The notes under the pieces were generated by a model that saw only the letters and a program-made list of their open reading frames with translations, was not told where the DNA came from and did no database searches. From Micavibrio sp. UBA7657 (GTDB lineage Bacteria > Pseudomonadota > Alphaproteobacteria > Micavibrionales > Micavibrionaceae), in contig DLHX01000012.1 of assembly GCA_002483465.1 (NCBI GenBank), positions 62,001 to 126,000 of the forward strand: a stretch of DNA of 64,000 bases, given 5' to 3'. Numbering within the stretch: position 1 is the stretch's first letter; every line of letters starts with the position of its first letter. Position numbers and translations under genes: made by a program. This document shows positions 24,959 through 34,000 of this stretch, piece by piece.

Positions 24959-25707
24959 GCCTATCGCGCCTCGGGCTCGGCACTGTGAAATTCGGGCGGA
25001 ACGCGGGGGTGAAATACCCGGCGGGATTCGAACTGCCGGACGATTATTCGCTGACGCGGCTTTTATCGCAGGCGAAGGATCTAGGCATCAATACGCTCGA
25101 CACCGCGCCCGCCTATGGCGCGAGCGAGGAACGGCTTGGTGTTTTGCTCAAGGGTAAACGCCATGAATGGACGATCATCGGCAAGGCCGGTGAGGAATTC
25201 GAAAAAGGCCGCTCGCATTACGATTTCACGCCAGCCCATTTCGTTCAGAGCCTTGAGCGCACGCTGAAACGGTTGCAGACCGATTATCTGGATGTGTTTC
25301 TCATACATTCCGATGGATCGGACAGCCGCATTCTTTCCGATGAAAAACTGATTGGCAAAATGCAGGACTTCAAAAAATCCGGCATGGTCAAGGCAATCGG
25401 GGCGTCGACGAAAACGGTCGAGGGCGGAATTAAAGCATTGGATGTCATGGATGTCGTGATGGCGACCTATACGCAGGATCATACCGAGGAAAAAGCCGTG
25501 CTCGACCACGCGGCACTCAACAACAAGACCGTTATTTTAAAGAAAGCGCTCGCGAGCGGGCATAACACGGATATCAACGGCGCGATGGATTTCGCGTTTT
25601 CGCACCCGGGCGTCGATTCCGTGATTGTCGGAACAATCAATTCCAATCATTTGCAGGAAAATGCCGAAGCCGTAGAGCGTGCTATTTCTTCACGGCAGAT
25701 TTCTTAG
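24925..25707 (+). CDS. Aldo/keto reductase
   Basis: A 260-residue AKR-superfamily TIM barrel. The catalytic tetrad is visible: Asp and Tyr in NTLDTAPAYG, Lys in IIGKAG, His in VFLIHSDG. The start is MDKRQIGQTGVSLSRLGLG at 24925 (an ATG 15 bases earlier is possible). SVIVGTINSNHLQENAEAV is the normal C-terminal cofactor loop. It overlaps the FAD enzyme upstream and the convergent CorC-type gene downstream (26 bp). The operon suggests a small redox/hydrolase pathway, not identified. Confidence 0.88.
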   Translation: MDKRQIGQTGVSLSRLGLGTVKFGRNAGVKYPAGFELPDDYSLTRLLSQAKDLGINTLDTAPAYGASEERLGVLLKGKRHEWTIIGKAGEEFEKGRSHYDFTPAHFVQSLERTLKRLQTDYLDVFLIHSDGSDSRILSDEKLIGKMQDFKKSGMVKAIGASTKTVEGGIKALDVMDVVMATYTQDHTEEKAVLDHAALNNKTVILKKALASGHNTDINGAMDFAFSHPGVDSVIVGTINSNHLQENAEAVERAISSRQIS

Positions 25708-26971
25708 CAGCCTTCGGCGGCGTGATACGCACGCGCGTGATGCGGTGGCGGTCGCGCTTCATGATTTCGAACTTCAGCCCGTGAAACTGGAATTTCTGGC
25801 CGATTTCGGGAATGGTTTCAGATTCAAATAAAACCAATCCTGCTGCCGTTGAGTAGTTTTCATCCGGCAATTGCCATTCGAATTCACGGTTGAGTTCGCG
25901 CACCGTAACGCTGCCATCGACCAGGTACGACCCACCCTTGCCCTTCTTGACGCCGGTGAAGCTTTCATCGGCTTCGTCATCGATCTCGCCGACGATTTCC
26001 TCAAGAATATCCTCGAGTGTCACGATACCGACGAAGGTGCCGTATTCATCGACGACGGTGGCGAAATGCTCCTTGCGCTCGCGGAAGGCCTGGAGCTGGT
26101 CGTGCAGGCTGGTGGTTTCAGGAATGAACCATGGGTCTAACATCACCGCGCCCAGATCCACTTTTGATATATCATCGTCGTTCTCGCGGAGAGCCTTAAG
26201 CAGCAGGCGCACCTGGATAACGCCGATGATATTTTCCTGCCTGTCTTTCCACACCGGCAGGCGCGAATAGGCGCTTTGCAGCACTTCCTCCACGATTTCG
26301 CCGGGCGGCAGGTCGCCGTTGATCAGAAAAACGTTCTGGCGCGGGATCATGATGTCCTCGACCGTGACCTCGAAAAGATCGAGGATTGAGCGGAGCATCT
26401 GGCGCTGGCGTGTGACTTCCTCGCCGGAGCCGCGGTGCATGTCGATTACGCCGCGCAGCAGTTCATCCTGAGAACCCGACGTAGCCTTCGCAATGTCCAC
26501 GCCAAATATTTTCAGCGACATGCGGACGATCCACGATACGGTCTGCGTTACCGGATAGAAAAGCTTTATGCAGAAATTGATGAGATACACATAACGAATT
26601 GCAAATCTCTCGGCGTGGTGGACGGCATATGTTTTCGGCAGGACCTCGGCAAAAATAAGAATAATGATGGTCATTATGATTGTTGCGTAAAAAATCCCGA
26701 CTTCGCCGAAGATGTTAATGAGCAGGCCGGTCGCCAGCGCCGCGCTCAGCGTATTGACGAAGTTATTGCCCAGCAGTATGGCGCTGATCATGCGCTCTTT
26801 TTTCATGCGGATTTTATTGACGAGCGCCGCGCGCTGGCTGCCCTCTTTCGCGCGGGCGTGCATGCGCGCCTTCGAGGCAGCCGTCAGCGAGGTCTCAGAC
26901 GCTGAAAAGAACGCGCTGAGAAGAATGAGGATAAAAATTCCTACGAGTGAAAGGAGAACGCTGATTTCCAT
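25682..26971 (-). CDS. HlyC/CorC (CNNM-type) membrane protein
   Basis: A 429-residue protein with an N-terminal CNNM/DUF21 membrane domain (ISVLLSLVGIFILILLSAFF, SASETSLTAASKARM, ILLGNNFVNTLSAALATG), two CBS domains (about 200-320; MIPRQNVFLINGD, FATVVDEYGTFVGIVTLEDI) and a C-terminal transporter-associated domain (VTVRELNREFEWQLPDENY). Such proteins are linked to Mg2+/Co2+ efflux or membrane damage tolerance. It overlaps the aroB end by 31 bp; the aroK-aroB-corC order is typical for Alphaproteobacteria. Confidence 0.92.
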   Translation of the reverse strand: MEISVLLSLVGIFILILLSAFFSASETSLTAASKARMHARAKEGSQRAALVNKIRMKKERMISAILLGNNFVNTLSAALATGLLINIFGEVGIFYATIIMTIIILIFAEVLPKTYAVHHAERFAIRYVYLINFCIKLFYPVTQTVSWIVRMSLKIFGVDIAKATSGSQDELLRGVIDMHRGSGEEVTRQRQMLRSILDLFEVTVEDIMIPRQNVFLINGDLPPGEIVEEVLQSAYSRLPVWKDRQENIIGVIQVRLLLKALRENDDDISKVDLGAVMLDPWFIPETTSLHDQLQAFRERKEHFATVVDEYGTFVGIVTLEDILEEIVGEIDDEADESFTGVKKGKGGSYLVDGSVTVRELNREFEWQLPDENYSTAAGLVLFESETIPEIGQKFQFHGLKFEIMKRDRHRITRVRITPPKAAKKSAVKK

Positions 26972-28107
26972 CGTCCCTTGGTTCCTGCTCCTTCCTGGCC
27001 GAGCGAGTCTTTAATAACCTCGCGCAGCAGGTTTTCCGGCACATCGCCCGTGACGAACGCTTCGCCGATGCCGCGTACCAATATGAATTTAATTTTTCCT
27101 TTGGCGGCTTTTTTATCGTGGCCCATGATGTCGATCAGGCCGTCGACCGTAGCGCTGATGGCGGGCTCTATGAATGATGCGCGGGTCGGCAGGCCAATAT
27201 CGAGGAAATGCTGTTCGACGCGTTCATAATCAGTGCGTGGACAAAGACCCATGCGCGAGGATAGGTCGAACGCCATGACCATGCCGATGGCTACAGCCTC
27301 GCCGTGCAGGAGACGGCCGTCATATTTCGCAGCGGCCTCGAGCGCGTGGCCGAATGTGTGACCGAGATTCAAAAGCGCGCGGACGCCGCTTTCTTTTTCG
27401 TCCGCCTGAACCGTGCGGGCCTTGGCGGCGACGCTGGTTTCAATCGCATGCGAGACGGCGTCGTCTTCGAGATTGCAGACGGCGGCGCCGTTCTGCTCCA
27501 GCCATGTGAAGAAGTTGGCGTCGTTGATGAGGCCGTATTTTACAATCTCGGCGTAGCCCGCGAGCAATTCGCGGCGCGGAAGCGTGCGAAGGGTCTGGAT
27601 ATCGGCGACCACGGCAGACGGCTGGTAGAAACTGCCCACTAAATTTTTTCCCTGGCGCGTGTTGATGCCGGTCTTGCCGCCGACGGAGCTGTCGACCTGC
27701 GCGAGCAATGTCGTGGGAACCTGAACACAACGCACACCGCGCATGACGATGGACGCGCAGAAGCCCGTGATGTCACCGATCACGCCGCCACCGACGGCGA
27801 AGACGATTGAATCGCGCCCGATGCCTTCATTCAGCATCCAGTCGAGAATTTTTTCGGCCTGGCTGAAGGATTTGGTTTTTTCGCCACTTGGTAAATACAT
27901 GATCTCGGCTTTCGCCGCGCTGTTCTGAATCATCATGGTCTGGATGGATTCGGCGTGGTTGCGTACATTTGCATCAGCAACAATGAAAACGGATTTACCT
28001 TCGACCTCGGTCGGCAGGAAATCAACCACCCGGTACAGAAGGCCGGAGCCGATATAAATCTCATAGGATGCGGCGTCGAGATTGACGGTGACGATTTTCG
28101 TTTCCAT
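26941..28107 (-). CDS. aroB: 3-dehydroquinate synthase
   Basis: AroB cyclises DAHP to 3-dehydroquinate in the shikimate pathway using NAD+ and a divalent metal. The 388-residue protein has FAVGGGVIGDITGFCASIVM, VPTTLLAQVDSSVGGKTGIN and LNLGHTFGHALEAA, holding the NAD-binding and metal/His residues. It follows aroK by 5 bp. The C-terminal tail is slightly long and overlaps the CorC-type gene. Confidence 0.97.
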   Translation of the reverse strand: METKIVTVNLDAASYEIYIGSGLLYRVVDFLPTEVEGKSVFIVADANVRNHAESIQTMMIQNSAAKAEIMYLPSGEKTKSFSQAEKILDWMLNEGIGRDSIVFAVGGGVIGDITGFCASIVMRGVRCVQVPTTLLAQVDSSVGGKTGINTRQGKNLVGSFYQPSAVVADIQTLRTLPRRELLAGYAEIVKYGLINDANFFTWLEQNGAAVCNLEDDAVSHAIETSVAAKARTVQADEKESGVRALLNLGHTFGHALEAAAKYDGRLLHGEAVAIGMVMAFDLSSRMGLCPRTDYERVEQHFLDIGLPTRASFIEPAISATVDGLIDIMGHDKKAAKGKIKFILVRGIGEAFVTGDVPENLLREVIKDSLGQEGAGTKGRWKSAFSFHS

Positions 28108-28112
28108 GGCGC

Positions 28113-28703
28113 TCAGACCGTATCGTTTTTCACGTAGGCGTACAATGAATTTATCAGCGCCCCCACGGTTTCAGAGGCTTTGCCCTCCTGGCTTTCGAGA
28201 TGGATATCGGCCTCGGCGTAAAGCTGTTCGCGCGCGGACATGAGATCCTGCAGGATTTTTTTCGGATCGCCTTTTTTCAGAAGCGGTCGGTCGTCGGCGT
28301 TTTCAAGACGGCGAACAATATTAGCAAGATCAAGCTTCAGCCATATCGACAGCCCCTTGCTTTTGATCGCTTTGCGCGTTTCGGCGTTCATGACAGCGCC
28401 GCCGCCCGTCGCCAGCACGCACGGGCCGGACGATAGAACTTCTAATATACTGTTGCGCTCGGCCTGGCGGAATTTTTCCTCGCCATCGGTGTCGAAAATT
28501 TCCGTGACGCTGCGCCCGGCTTTTTCCTCGACGATGCGGTCGCTGTCCTTGAAATCGAATCCAAGACGGTCGGCGAGTTTGCGGCCAACAGCGGTTTTAC
28601 CGACGCCCATCATCCCCACAAGAACCACAGGGCGGCGCAGGTGGTTGCGCAGGAATTCAACCGCTTCTTCGGTATTGATATTATGGTCTGTCTTATCCGT
28701 CAT
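28113..28703 (-). CDS. aroK: Shikimate kinase
   Basis: AroK phosphorylates shikimate at the 3-OH. The 196-residue protein has Walker A GMMGVGKT (residues 30-37), the substrate Asp in FKDSDRIVEE, FDTDGEEKFRQAE, and the GGGAV loop in VLATGGGAVMN, plus DDRPLL of the lid. The N-terminal ~24 residues are an extension common in Alphaproteobacteria. It is the first gene of aroK-aroB-corC and divergent from the small membrane protein. Confidence 0.96.
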   Translation of the reverse strand: MTDKTDHNINTEEAVEFLRNHLRRPVVLVGMMGVGKTAVGRKLADRLGFDFKDSDRIVEEKAGRSVTEIFDTDGEEKFRQAERNSILEVLSSGPCVLATGGGAVMNAETRKAIKSKGLSIWLKLDLANIVRRLENADDRPLLKKGDPKKILQDLMSAREQLYAEADIHLESQEGKASETVGALINSLYAYVKNDTV

Positions 28704-28797
28704 TTTTCAAAATCATAATTGAATTATGGCCAAGGGTTGTTTATGGTGGCTATCCGTTTCTAACCCCGAAAGAAACTATAAAACAGTGCGGCAAAAA

Positions 28798-28935
28798 ATG
28801 AAAATCGGCAAACTTTTCCTCGCTTTACTGGCTATTCTTCTTATTGGAGGTTTTGCCGCCCTCATTATCATAGACGTTCCCGTCAAACAGACCGAAATTT
28901 CACGTGAGATTCCCCATGACAGCTTTACGGAATAA
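28798..28935 (+). CDS. Small single-pass membrane protein (45 aa)
   Basis: From the ATG at 28798 the protein is MKIGKLFLALLAILLIGGFA and onward: one helix (residues 5-27) and a short outside tail with DVPVKQTEISREIPHD. The frame is open to 28726 but the longer start adds a poor hydrophilic piece. The tail pattern D-x-P-x-x-x-T-E-x-x-x-x-I-P resembles small proteins I associate with the xerD region of Rhodospirillales. It overlaps the next gene by 20 bp. Function unknown. Confidence 0.65.
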   Translation: MKIGKLFLALLAILLIGGFAALIIIDVPVKQTEISREIPHDSFTE

Positions 28936-30673
28936 CGCCGTTCGCGCGGCCCTGCTGGTTACAGCCGCCACTTTGCTGGCCATGCCCGCTTATGCAGGCA
29001 AGACCGACATGCAGACGCTCAATGTCGCGCCCTCGAAAAAGACGGAAAGCACCCCGACAAAAGCCGATTATAAAACGCTGGAAAATGCCGGGCTTTATGT
29101 CAGCGCCAGCGAAGGCGGCCTCGGCAAGGATTTGTGGAAAGATATCAAGCGTTCAACCCTGATCACCCTGCTGCAGGACATGCCAGTCGAATCGCGCGAG
29201 CCCGCCGTGCAGCACCTGATTTTCGGCGCGCTGCTGACGCAGGCGGATTCGACAATGATCAATAACGACGTAGCAATCGAACCGGGCCGTGACCTGCTGA
29301 CGCTGCGTCTTGAAAAACTGACACAGGCTGGTGCGTATAAACAGGCGCAGGATCTATATTCGTCGCTGGACGATGATATCGAACCGTATCATGAACGTCT
29401 CGCGCAGGCCGGTATTCTCGCGATGATGCTGAATGCCGAGAAATCCCTCGCCTGTGTCGAAGCGGAAACGGTGCGCGATACTTTCGCGGAATCGAAATTC
29501 ATCAAGGAAATCCTTGCGTTCTGTGATGTCACGATGTCGGAAAACGCGTCACAGGAATCGCGCGATACATTCGCCGCACTGAATCTGCGCAATGCGGATG
29601 TCATCACGTCGAAAGACGCAGCAATCACGTACGATCCGAAAAGTTTTGACGCGCTGCCGCTGATCGAGAAAGCATTTTTGACAGCACAAAACAAAATCCG
29701 TTTTGGAAATTCCGGCGTCGCGGATTTCACTGCGATCCCGCCCACGCATCTGCGCATTCTTCTGACGGCTGACGATCTCAGCGCAGAGAGCCGTTTCCTC
29801 CTGACCGCCGCCGCCGAAGACTGGGGCCTCGCGCAGCCGGGTGAATTATTAAGTCTGTACAAAGCCGCCGTTGCGCCCGCATCGGGCCAGGATCCGGGCA
29901 CGATGAATGTCCCCGATTCAACCAAGGACTGGGAGAAGCTTGGCTATTATTTTGTTATCGCCAGCAACGCGCCAGACAAGGCCGCCGAGTGGGATGCTAT
30001 AAAAAAAGGCCTGGGGATGGGGAATCGTTACGGGATCGGCGCACTGAAACCTTATGCCGAAGTGCTGGTTAAAGCCGAGCCCGGGGACGCCCGCCAGGAC
30101 GAATTAGAGACTGCAATCCGCATCCTGAATGCCACCGCAACCCCCATCCCGCCGCAATGGCGCAGCCGGATTCTGGGTATACAACCGTCGGACGAAAAAG
30201 ACCTTTCGAATCAACGACTTTTTGCCCTCCAAACGGCTGTCGAACTGGCTCAAAACAGCGATAAAAAACAGACCCAAAACACTGAAAAAGCCTCACAATT
30301 ACCCTACCCGGCGAACTCCCGCGGTGGATATCTTGTGAAAAGTATTATAGAAAATGTTGACACAACTACCGCGAATAGTGATAATGCGGACAGAATTTAT
30401 GAAAAAGACTATGGCTTGACTTTTAAGCAAGATTATGTAATGCCTTCTACCGTTGTGTGGAATCATCTGCTTGAAGCCAGCCTGAGTAAAAATACCGGTG
30501 AAACGGTATTGCTGAGTGCCTCGGTACTTCAAGCCGCCGAACTGGGGAAGATCTATCCCGGTTTGCTCAATGATGTACGCACAGGCTTACGTAATGTGGG
30601 ATTAACGGATATCTCCTCAGATATTGCCGCTTCGGCAGTTCTCGGAAGTATCCAGACAACTAAGGAGAATTAA
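28916..30673 (+). CDS. Large exported protein of unknown function
   Basis: About 585 residues from ATG 28916 (MTALRNNAVRAALLVTAATL; likely cleavage after AYA). The mature part is helical and resembles stacked helical hairpins (REPAVQHLIFGALLTQAD, YKQAQDLYSSLDDD, HERLAQAGILAMMLNAEKSL). Two Cys residues (SLACVEAE and LAFCDVT) could form a disulfide. The C-terminal third is AT-richer. In related bacteria a large exported protein of similar design precedes xerD. Its stop lies one base before the xerD ATG, so the two are probably cotranscribed. No catalytic motif is visible. Confidence 0.75.
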   Translation: MTALRNNAVRAALLVTAATLLAMPAYAGKTDMQTLNVAPSKKTESTPTKADYKTLENAGLYVSASEGGLGKDLWKDIKRSTLITLLQDMPVESREPAVQHLIFGALLTQADSTMINNDVAIEPGRDLLTLRLEKLTQAGAYKQAQDLYSSLDDDIEPYHERLAQAGILAMMLNAEKSLACVEAETVRDTFAESKFIKEILAFCDVTMSENASQESRDTFAALNLRNADVITSKDAAITYDPKSFDALPLIEKAFLTAQNKIRFGNSGVADFTAIPPTHLRILLTADDLSAESRFLLTAAAEDWGLAQPGELLSLYKAAVAPASGQDPGTMNVPDSTKDWEKLGYYFVIASNAPDKAAEWDAIKKGLGMGNRYGIGALKPYAEVLVKAEPGDARQDELETAIRILNATATPIPPQWRSRILGIQPSDEKDLSNQRLFALQTAVELAQNSDKKQTQNTEKASQLPYPANSRGGYLVKSIIENVDTTTANSDNADRIYEKDYGLTFKQDYVMPSTVVWNHLLEASLSKNTGETVLLSASVLQAAELGKIYPGLLNDVRTGLRNVGLTDISSDIAASAVLGSIQTTKEN

Positions 30674-30674
30674 A

Positions 30675-31670
30675 ATGGCACGTCCAGGCCGCCCGGCACT
30701 ACCGAAACCCAACCTGCACCCGCTGGTGGATTCGTTTCTTGATATGCTCACGACAGAGCGCGGTGCCGCATTGAACACGCGTCATGCTTACTGGCGCGAC
30801 CTCGCGGATGTCAGCCTGTATCTCCGTAGCAAAAGAAATTCCGATATCGACAAGGCGACAGCCGAAGACCTGAAGGCCTACCTGAAGGACCTCAGCGAAA
30901 AAGTTCACAGCAAGGGCATCAACAAATCGAAGATCGCCGTGCGCACTGTTGCGCGCCGCCTTTCGGCCCTGCGCCAGTTCTACCGCTTCGTGGTTTCCGA
31001 GAACGTGCGCAAGGACGATCCGACATCGACGATCGAAAGCCCGAAACAGGGCCGTACCCTGCCGAAGACGCTGAGCGAAGCTGACGTAACAACGCTGATC
31101 AAAACAGCCTCGACCGGCGGCAGCAGCGAAAGCATCCGCCTCGTCTGCCTGCTTGAAATGCTTTACGCAACCGGCCTTCGCGTTTCCGAACTCGTCGGTC
31201 TTCCGATGTCGGCTCTAGGTCAGGGCAACCAGTTCCTGATGGTCAGCGGCAAAGCCGGACGCGAGCGCATGGTTCCGCTTTCGGACCCTGCTCAAAAAGC
31301 GTTGAAGAAATACACGGATGTGCGCAAGCAGTTCATCGGTTCCGACGATCAGAAAACCCGCCAGGAAAAGTGGGTATTCCCGTCGCGCACCTCGGACAGC
31401 GGCCACCTGACACGCCAGCGCTTTGCGCAGCTCCTGAAAGACCTCGCCCGCGCGGCAGGCCTCGAGGAAGGCAAAGTCAGCCCGCACATCCTGCGCCACG
31501 CTTTCGCCACGCACCTGCTCTCGAACGGCGCGGACCTCCGCTCGGTTCAGAAGATGCTGGGACACGCGGACATTGCAACGACGCAGATCTACACGCATAT
31601 CGTCGGCGACAAGCTGAAGAAAACCGTGAAAGACAAGCACCCGCTCTCGAAAACCGGTACGGACAACTAA
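30675..31670 (+). CDS. xerD: Site-specific tyrosine recombinase XerD
   Basis: XerD with XerC resolves chromosome dimers at dif, activated by FtsK. From ATG 30675, with an aaggag ribosome site 8 bases upstream, it is 331 residues, slightly long because of a Pro-rich N-terminus. The catalytic set is visible: Arg in ATGLRVSELVGL, Lys in VSGKAGRERMVPL, HILRHAFATHLL, LGHADIATTQIYTH with Tyr nucleophile. The N-terminal core-binding domain includes YWRDLADVSLYLRSK. Confidence 0.93.
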   Translation: MARPGRPALPKPNLHPLVDSFLDMLTTERGAALNTRHAYWRDLADVSLYLRSKRNSDIDKATAEDLKAYLKDLSEKVHSKGINKSKIAVRTVARRLSALRQFYRFVVSENVRKDDPTSTIESPKQGRTLPKTLSEADVTTLIKTASTGGSSESIRLVCLLEMLYATGLRVSELVGLPMSALGQGNQFLMVSGKAGRERMVPLSDPAQKALKKYTDVRKQFIGSDDQKTRQEKWVFPSRTSDSGHLTRQRFAQLLKDLARAAGLEEGKVSPHILRHAFATHLLSNGADLRSVQKMLGHADIATTQIYTHIVGDKLKKTVKDKHPLSKTGTDN

Positions 31671-31691
31671 TAGTCCTTATTAATCAACAAT

Positions 31692-31726
31692 CAGGCAGGT
31701 TCCATTTGTGTGGGCCTGCCTGTTTT
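31692..31726 (+). terminator. Rho-independent terminator after xerD
   Basis: CAGGCAGG (31692-31699) pairs perfectly with CCTGCCTG (31715-31722) around a 15-base loop and is followed by TTTT. It lies 20 bp past the xerD stop and 17 bp before accA. Confidence 0.8.
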
Positions 31727-31742
31727 GCTAAGGTCCCCCCTT

Positions 31743-32687
31743 ATGAACCTGGAATTTGAAAAGCCCATCCTGGAGCTTGAAGGCAAGATCGCCGAGCTGC
31801 GCAATATGAGCGGCGGCGGTGCCGTGAACATCGCCGAGGAAATCGGCCGGATGACGAACAAGGCCGACAAGCTGCTTCAGCAAACCTATTCGAAGCTTAC
31901 GCCCGCGCAGAAAGTCCAGGTCGCGCGCCACCCCGAGCGCCCGCACTTCCTCGATTATATCCGCGAAATTATCACGGACTTCACACCGCTGGCTGGCGAC
32001 CGGAATTTCTCCGAAGATTACGCCCTGCTCGGCGGCCTTGGACGATTCAAAGGCCGCTCGGTCGTCGTCATGGGCCATGAAAAAGGTTTCGATACCGAAA
32101 CACGCATCAAACACAATTTCGGCATGACGCGCCCTGAGGGTTACCGCAAGGCGCAGCGCCTGATGAACATGGCATCGCAGTTTCAACTCCCGATTATTAC
32201 GCTTGTTGATACCGCGGGTGCCTATCCCGGCAAGGGTGCGGAAGAGCGCGGCCAGTCGGAAGCGATCGCGAAATCAATTGAGACATGCCTGCGCACCGAT
32301 GTGCCGATTGTTTCCGTCATCATAGGCGAAGGCGGATCGGGCGGCGCAATTGCGATTGCTGTTGCCGACCGCGTTTATATGCTGGAGCACTCGATCTATT
32401 CCGTTATTTCACCTGAAGGATGCGCGTCCATTCTCTGGCGCAGCGCGGCGCATGCCGAAGAAGCGGCGACGGCTCTCAAAATTACCGCGCAGGATCTGTA
32501 TCAGTTGAAGCTGGTGGACGGCATTATCGGTGAGCCCATCGGCGGCGCGCACCGTCACAAAAAAGAAACCATCGCGAACGTGTCGCAGCAGATTGAAAAA
32601 GCGCTGAATGACCTCACGCCGTGGGATCCAAGCACGCTGCTGCAAAGCCGCCGTAAAAAATTCCTGGCTTACAGCCGTAATTTTTAA
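31743..32687 (+). CDS. accA: Acetyl-CoA carboxylase carboxyltransferase subunit alpha
   Basis: AccA, with AccD, transfers CO2 from biotin to acetyl-CoA to make malonyl-CoA for fatty acids. From ATG 31743 it is 314 residues. MNLEFEKPILELEGKIAEL, ARHPERPHFLDYI, GHEKGFDTETRIKHNFGM, TLVDTAGAYPGKGAEERGQS and IGEGGSGGAIAIAVADRVYM are all canonical. It lies downstream of xerD past a terminator and ends two bases from the convergent RHH gene. Confidence 0.97.
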   Translation: MNLEFEKPILELEGKIAELRNMSGGGAVNIAEEIGRMTNKADKLLQQTYSKLTPAQKVQVARHPERPHFLDYIREIITDFTPLAGDRNFSEDYALLGGLGRFKGRSVVVMGHEKGFDTETRIKHNFGMTRPEGYRKAQRLMNMASQFQLPIITLVDTAGAYPGKGAEERGQSEAIAKSIETCLRTDVPIVSVIIGEGGSGGAIAIAVADRVYMLEHSIYSVISPEGCASILWRSAAHAEEAATALKITAQDLYQLKLVDGIIGEPIGGAHRHKKETIANVSQQIEKALNDLTPWDPSTLLQSRRKKFLAYSRNF

Positions 32688-32688
32688 A

Positions 32689-33063
32689 TCACTGTACCGA
32701 TGACGGCCCGGCATTTTTCTTGTCGGGCGATAATACTTCCGCCGCCAGGCGCGCGCGGCGCTTCATGAATTCAAAATTGCCGTGGCCTGACTTGCGGTGT
32801 CCCTCTTCCGTTGAAGCGGCCCGGAAATAAAGCATGAGAAATACCCTGATGGCCGCGGTCAGCGACGTGCGCGCATTCTTGCGGACGCTGACAAGGCTGC
32901 AGATGTCATGGATCGAGCATTTTTCGCGCCGGGCGATATCGCGGAGCGCCAACCACATCTCGGGCTCGAGCCTTACGGACGTCCTGCGCCGGCTTACGGT
33001 GATGTTCTTGCTGATGAGCGTTGTTTTATAAATTTCTGTTTCGTGGCCCGTAAGATCGCGCAT
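32689..33063 (-). CDS. Ribbon-helix-helix domain protein
   Basis: A 124-residue protein with a RHH_4 (DUF4150-adjacent, Arc/MetJ-like) domain: RRRTSVRLEPEMWLALRDIA, then CSIHDICSLV and SLTAAIRVFLMLYF. The C-terminal third is basic (HRKSGHGNFEFMKRRARL). Proteins of this kind bind DNA as dimers; the target is unknown. A gggag ribosome site precedes the ATG and a near-consensus promoter lies 60 bp upstream, so autoregulation is plausible but not shown. Confidence 0.82.
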   Translation of the reverse strand: MRDLTGHETEIYKTTLISKNITVSRRRTSVRLEPEMWLALRDIARREKCSIHDICSLVSVRKNARTSLTAAIRVFLMLYFRAASTEEGHRKSGHGNFEFMKRRARLAAEVLSPDKKNAGPSSVQ

Positions 33064-33122
33064 TCTGTTTCTCCCTATCTAAGCTCTGGAAATACTCAGC
33101 ATACGCAGCGTGATTAAATTAT

Positions 33123-33151
33123 CTTATATGAATACAACTATATGGTGTAAA
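33123..33151 (-). promoter_or_regulatory. Strong promoter for the RHH gene
   Basis: On the minus strand TTTACA (33151-33146) and TATAAG (33128-33123) are spaced by 17 bases, each matching five of six consensus positions. The start site would be near 33116, about 50 nt before the coding start. Confidence 0.7.
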
Positions 33152-33397
33152 TAAAATTTACGCCCGTATTCGGGACAGGAATCTGTAAAATCAATAAAAA
33201 GCTGATTTTATTTGATTTTTATACAGGAAAACGCCTAAAAAATTTTCCGTGGGTGAATACATTCGTAGTTTCTACTGCAACTATGGGTAATTTATCCAGG
33301 CTGGAACAAGAAAGTGCTGTGAATCGCTGTTTCCGTGGCCTTCACAAAAGACGTGCGTTACCATATTTGTATAGGCTTAATTTGAAGGAAAACGGCT
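33152..33397. other. AT-rich intergenic region, 5' of the J-domain gene
   Basis: Part of a 334-bp stretch without a gene (33064-33397). Besides the RHH promoter I see an AT-rich hairpin, AAAATCA (33188-33194) with TGATTTT (33204-33210), and no open frame of note. The promoter of the J-domain/cobS operon should lie at the right end, where TATAGG (near 33371) is a weak -10 candidate without a good -35. No tRNA or known RNA was recognised. Confidence 0.5.
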
Positions 33398-34000
33398 GTG
33401 CCGCGCATATTTCTGAAACCTAACTCGGCTGAATTCGAGGATAAAAAGGCCCGTCCCAGCGGCAAGGCAAAAGGTTGCGCCATGCCCGGCTGCCGGGAGC
33501 ATGGCGAGTACCGCGCGCCGAAGGACCGCGCCTTGTCGGATTACTACTGGTTCTGCCTCGATCACGTGCGGGAATACAACAAGGCCTGGAATTTCTTCCA
33601 GGGCATGTCCGGGCATGAGGTGGAGGAACATATCGTCAGCAGCATGTACGGCGACCGACCCACCCGCCGATACGATAACCCGGGCATGGGGGCCGAGAAC
33701 CTCCGCCGTGCCGCGTGGCAATCCTATCATTTCACCGAGGAAGAGCCGCCGCAGGAGCATGCCCGTTTTACGAGCGAACAGAAGAAAACGCCTGAATTCG
33801 AGGCCATGATGATTATGGGGCTGGAGCCGCCGCTGTCGCTGGCCGGCATCAAGGCGCGCTATAAGGAGCTGGTCAAGAAATACCACCCCGATATCAACCG
33901 GGATGACCCGAAAGCGGAAGAGCTTCTCAAATCGGTCAACATGGCCTATACAATCCTGAAGCTTAATTACGAGAAATTTGAAGAATTGCCGAGCGCTTAA
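33398..34000 (+). CDS. J-domain protein upstream of cobS
   Basis: A 200-residue DnaJ-like protein. The J domain is C-terminal (about residues 145-195): SLAGIKARYKELVKKYHPDI with the HPD tripeptide, then LLKSVNMAYTILK. The N-terminus carries possible metal ligands (KGCAMPGCREHGEY and WFCLDH). The start is GTG 33398. The stop TAA directly abuts the cobS ATG. J-domain proteins precede cobS-cobT in many Alphaproteobacteria and may help fold or assemble the chelatase; this is inference. Confidence 0.88.
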   Translation: MPRIFLKPNSAEFEDKKARPSGKAKGCAMPGCREHGEYRAPKDRALSDYYWFCLDHVREYNKAWNFFQGMSGHEVEEHIVSSMYGDRPTRRYDNPGMGAENLRRAAWQSYHFTEEEPPQEHARFTSEQKKTPEFEAMMIMGLEPPLSLAGIKARYKELVKKYHPDINRDDPKAEELLKSVNMAYTILKLNYEKFEELPSA

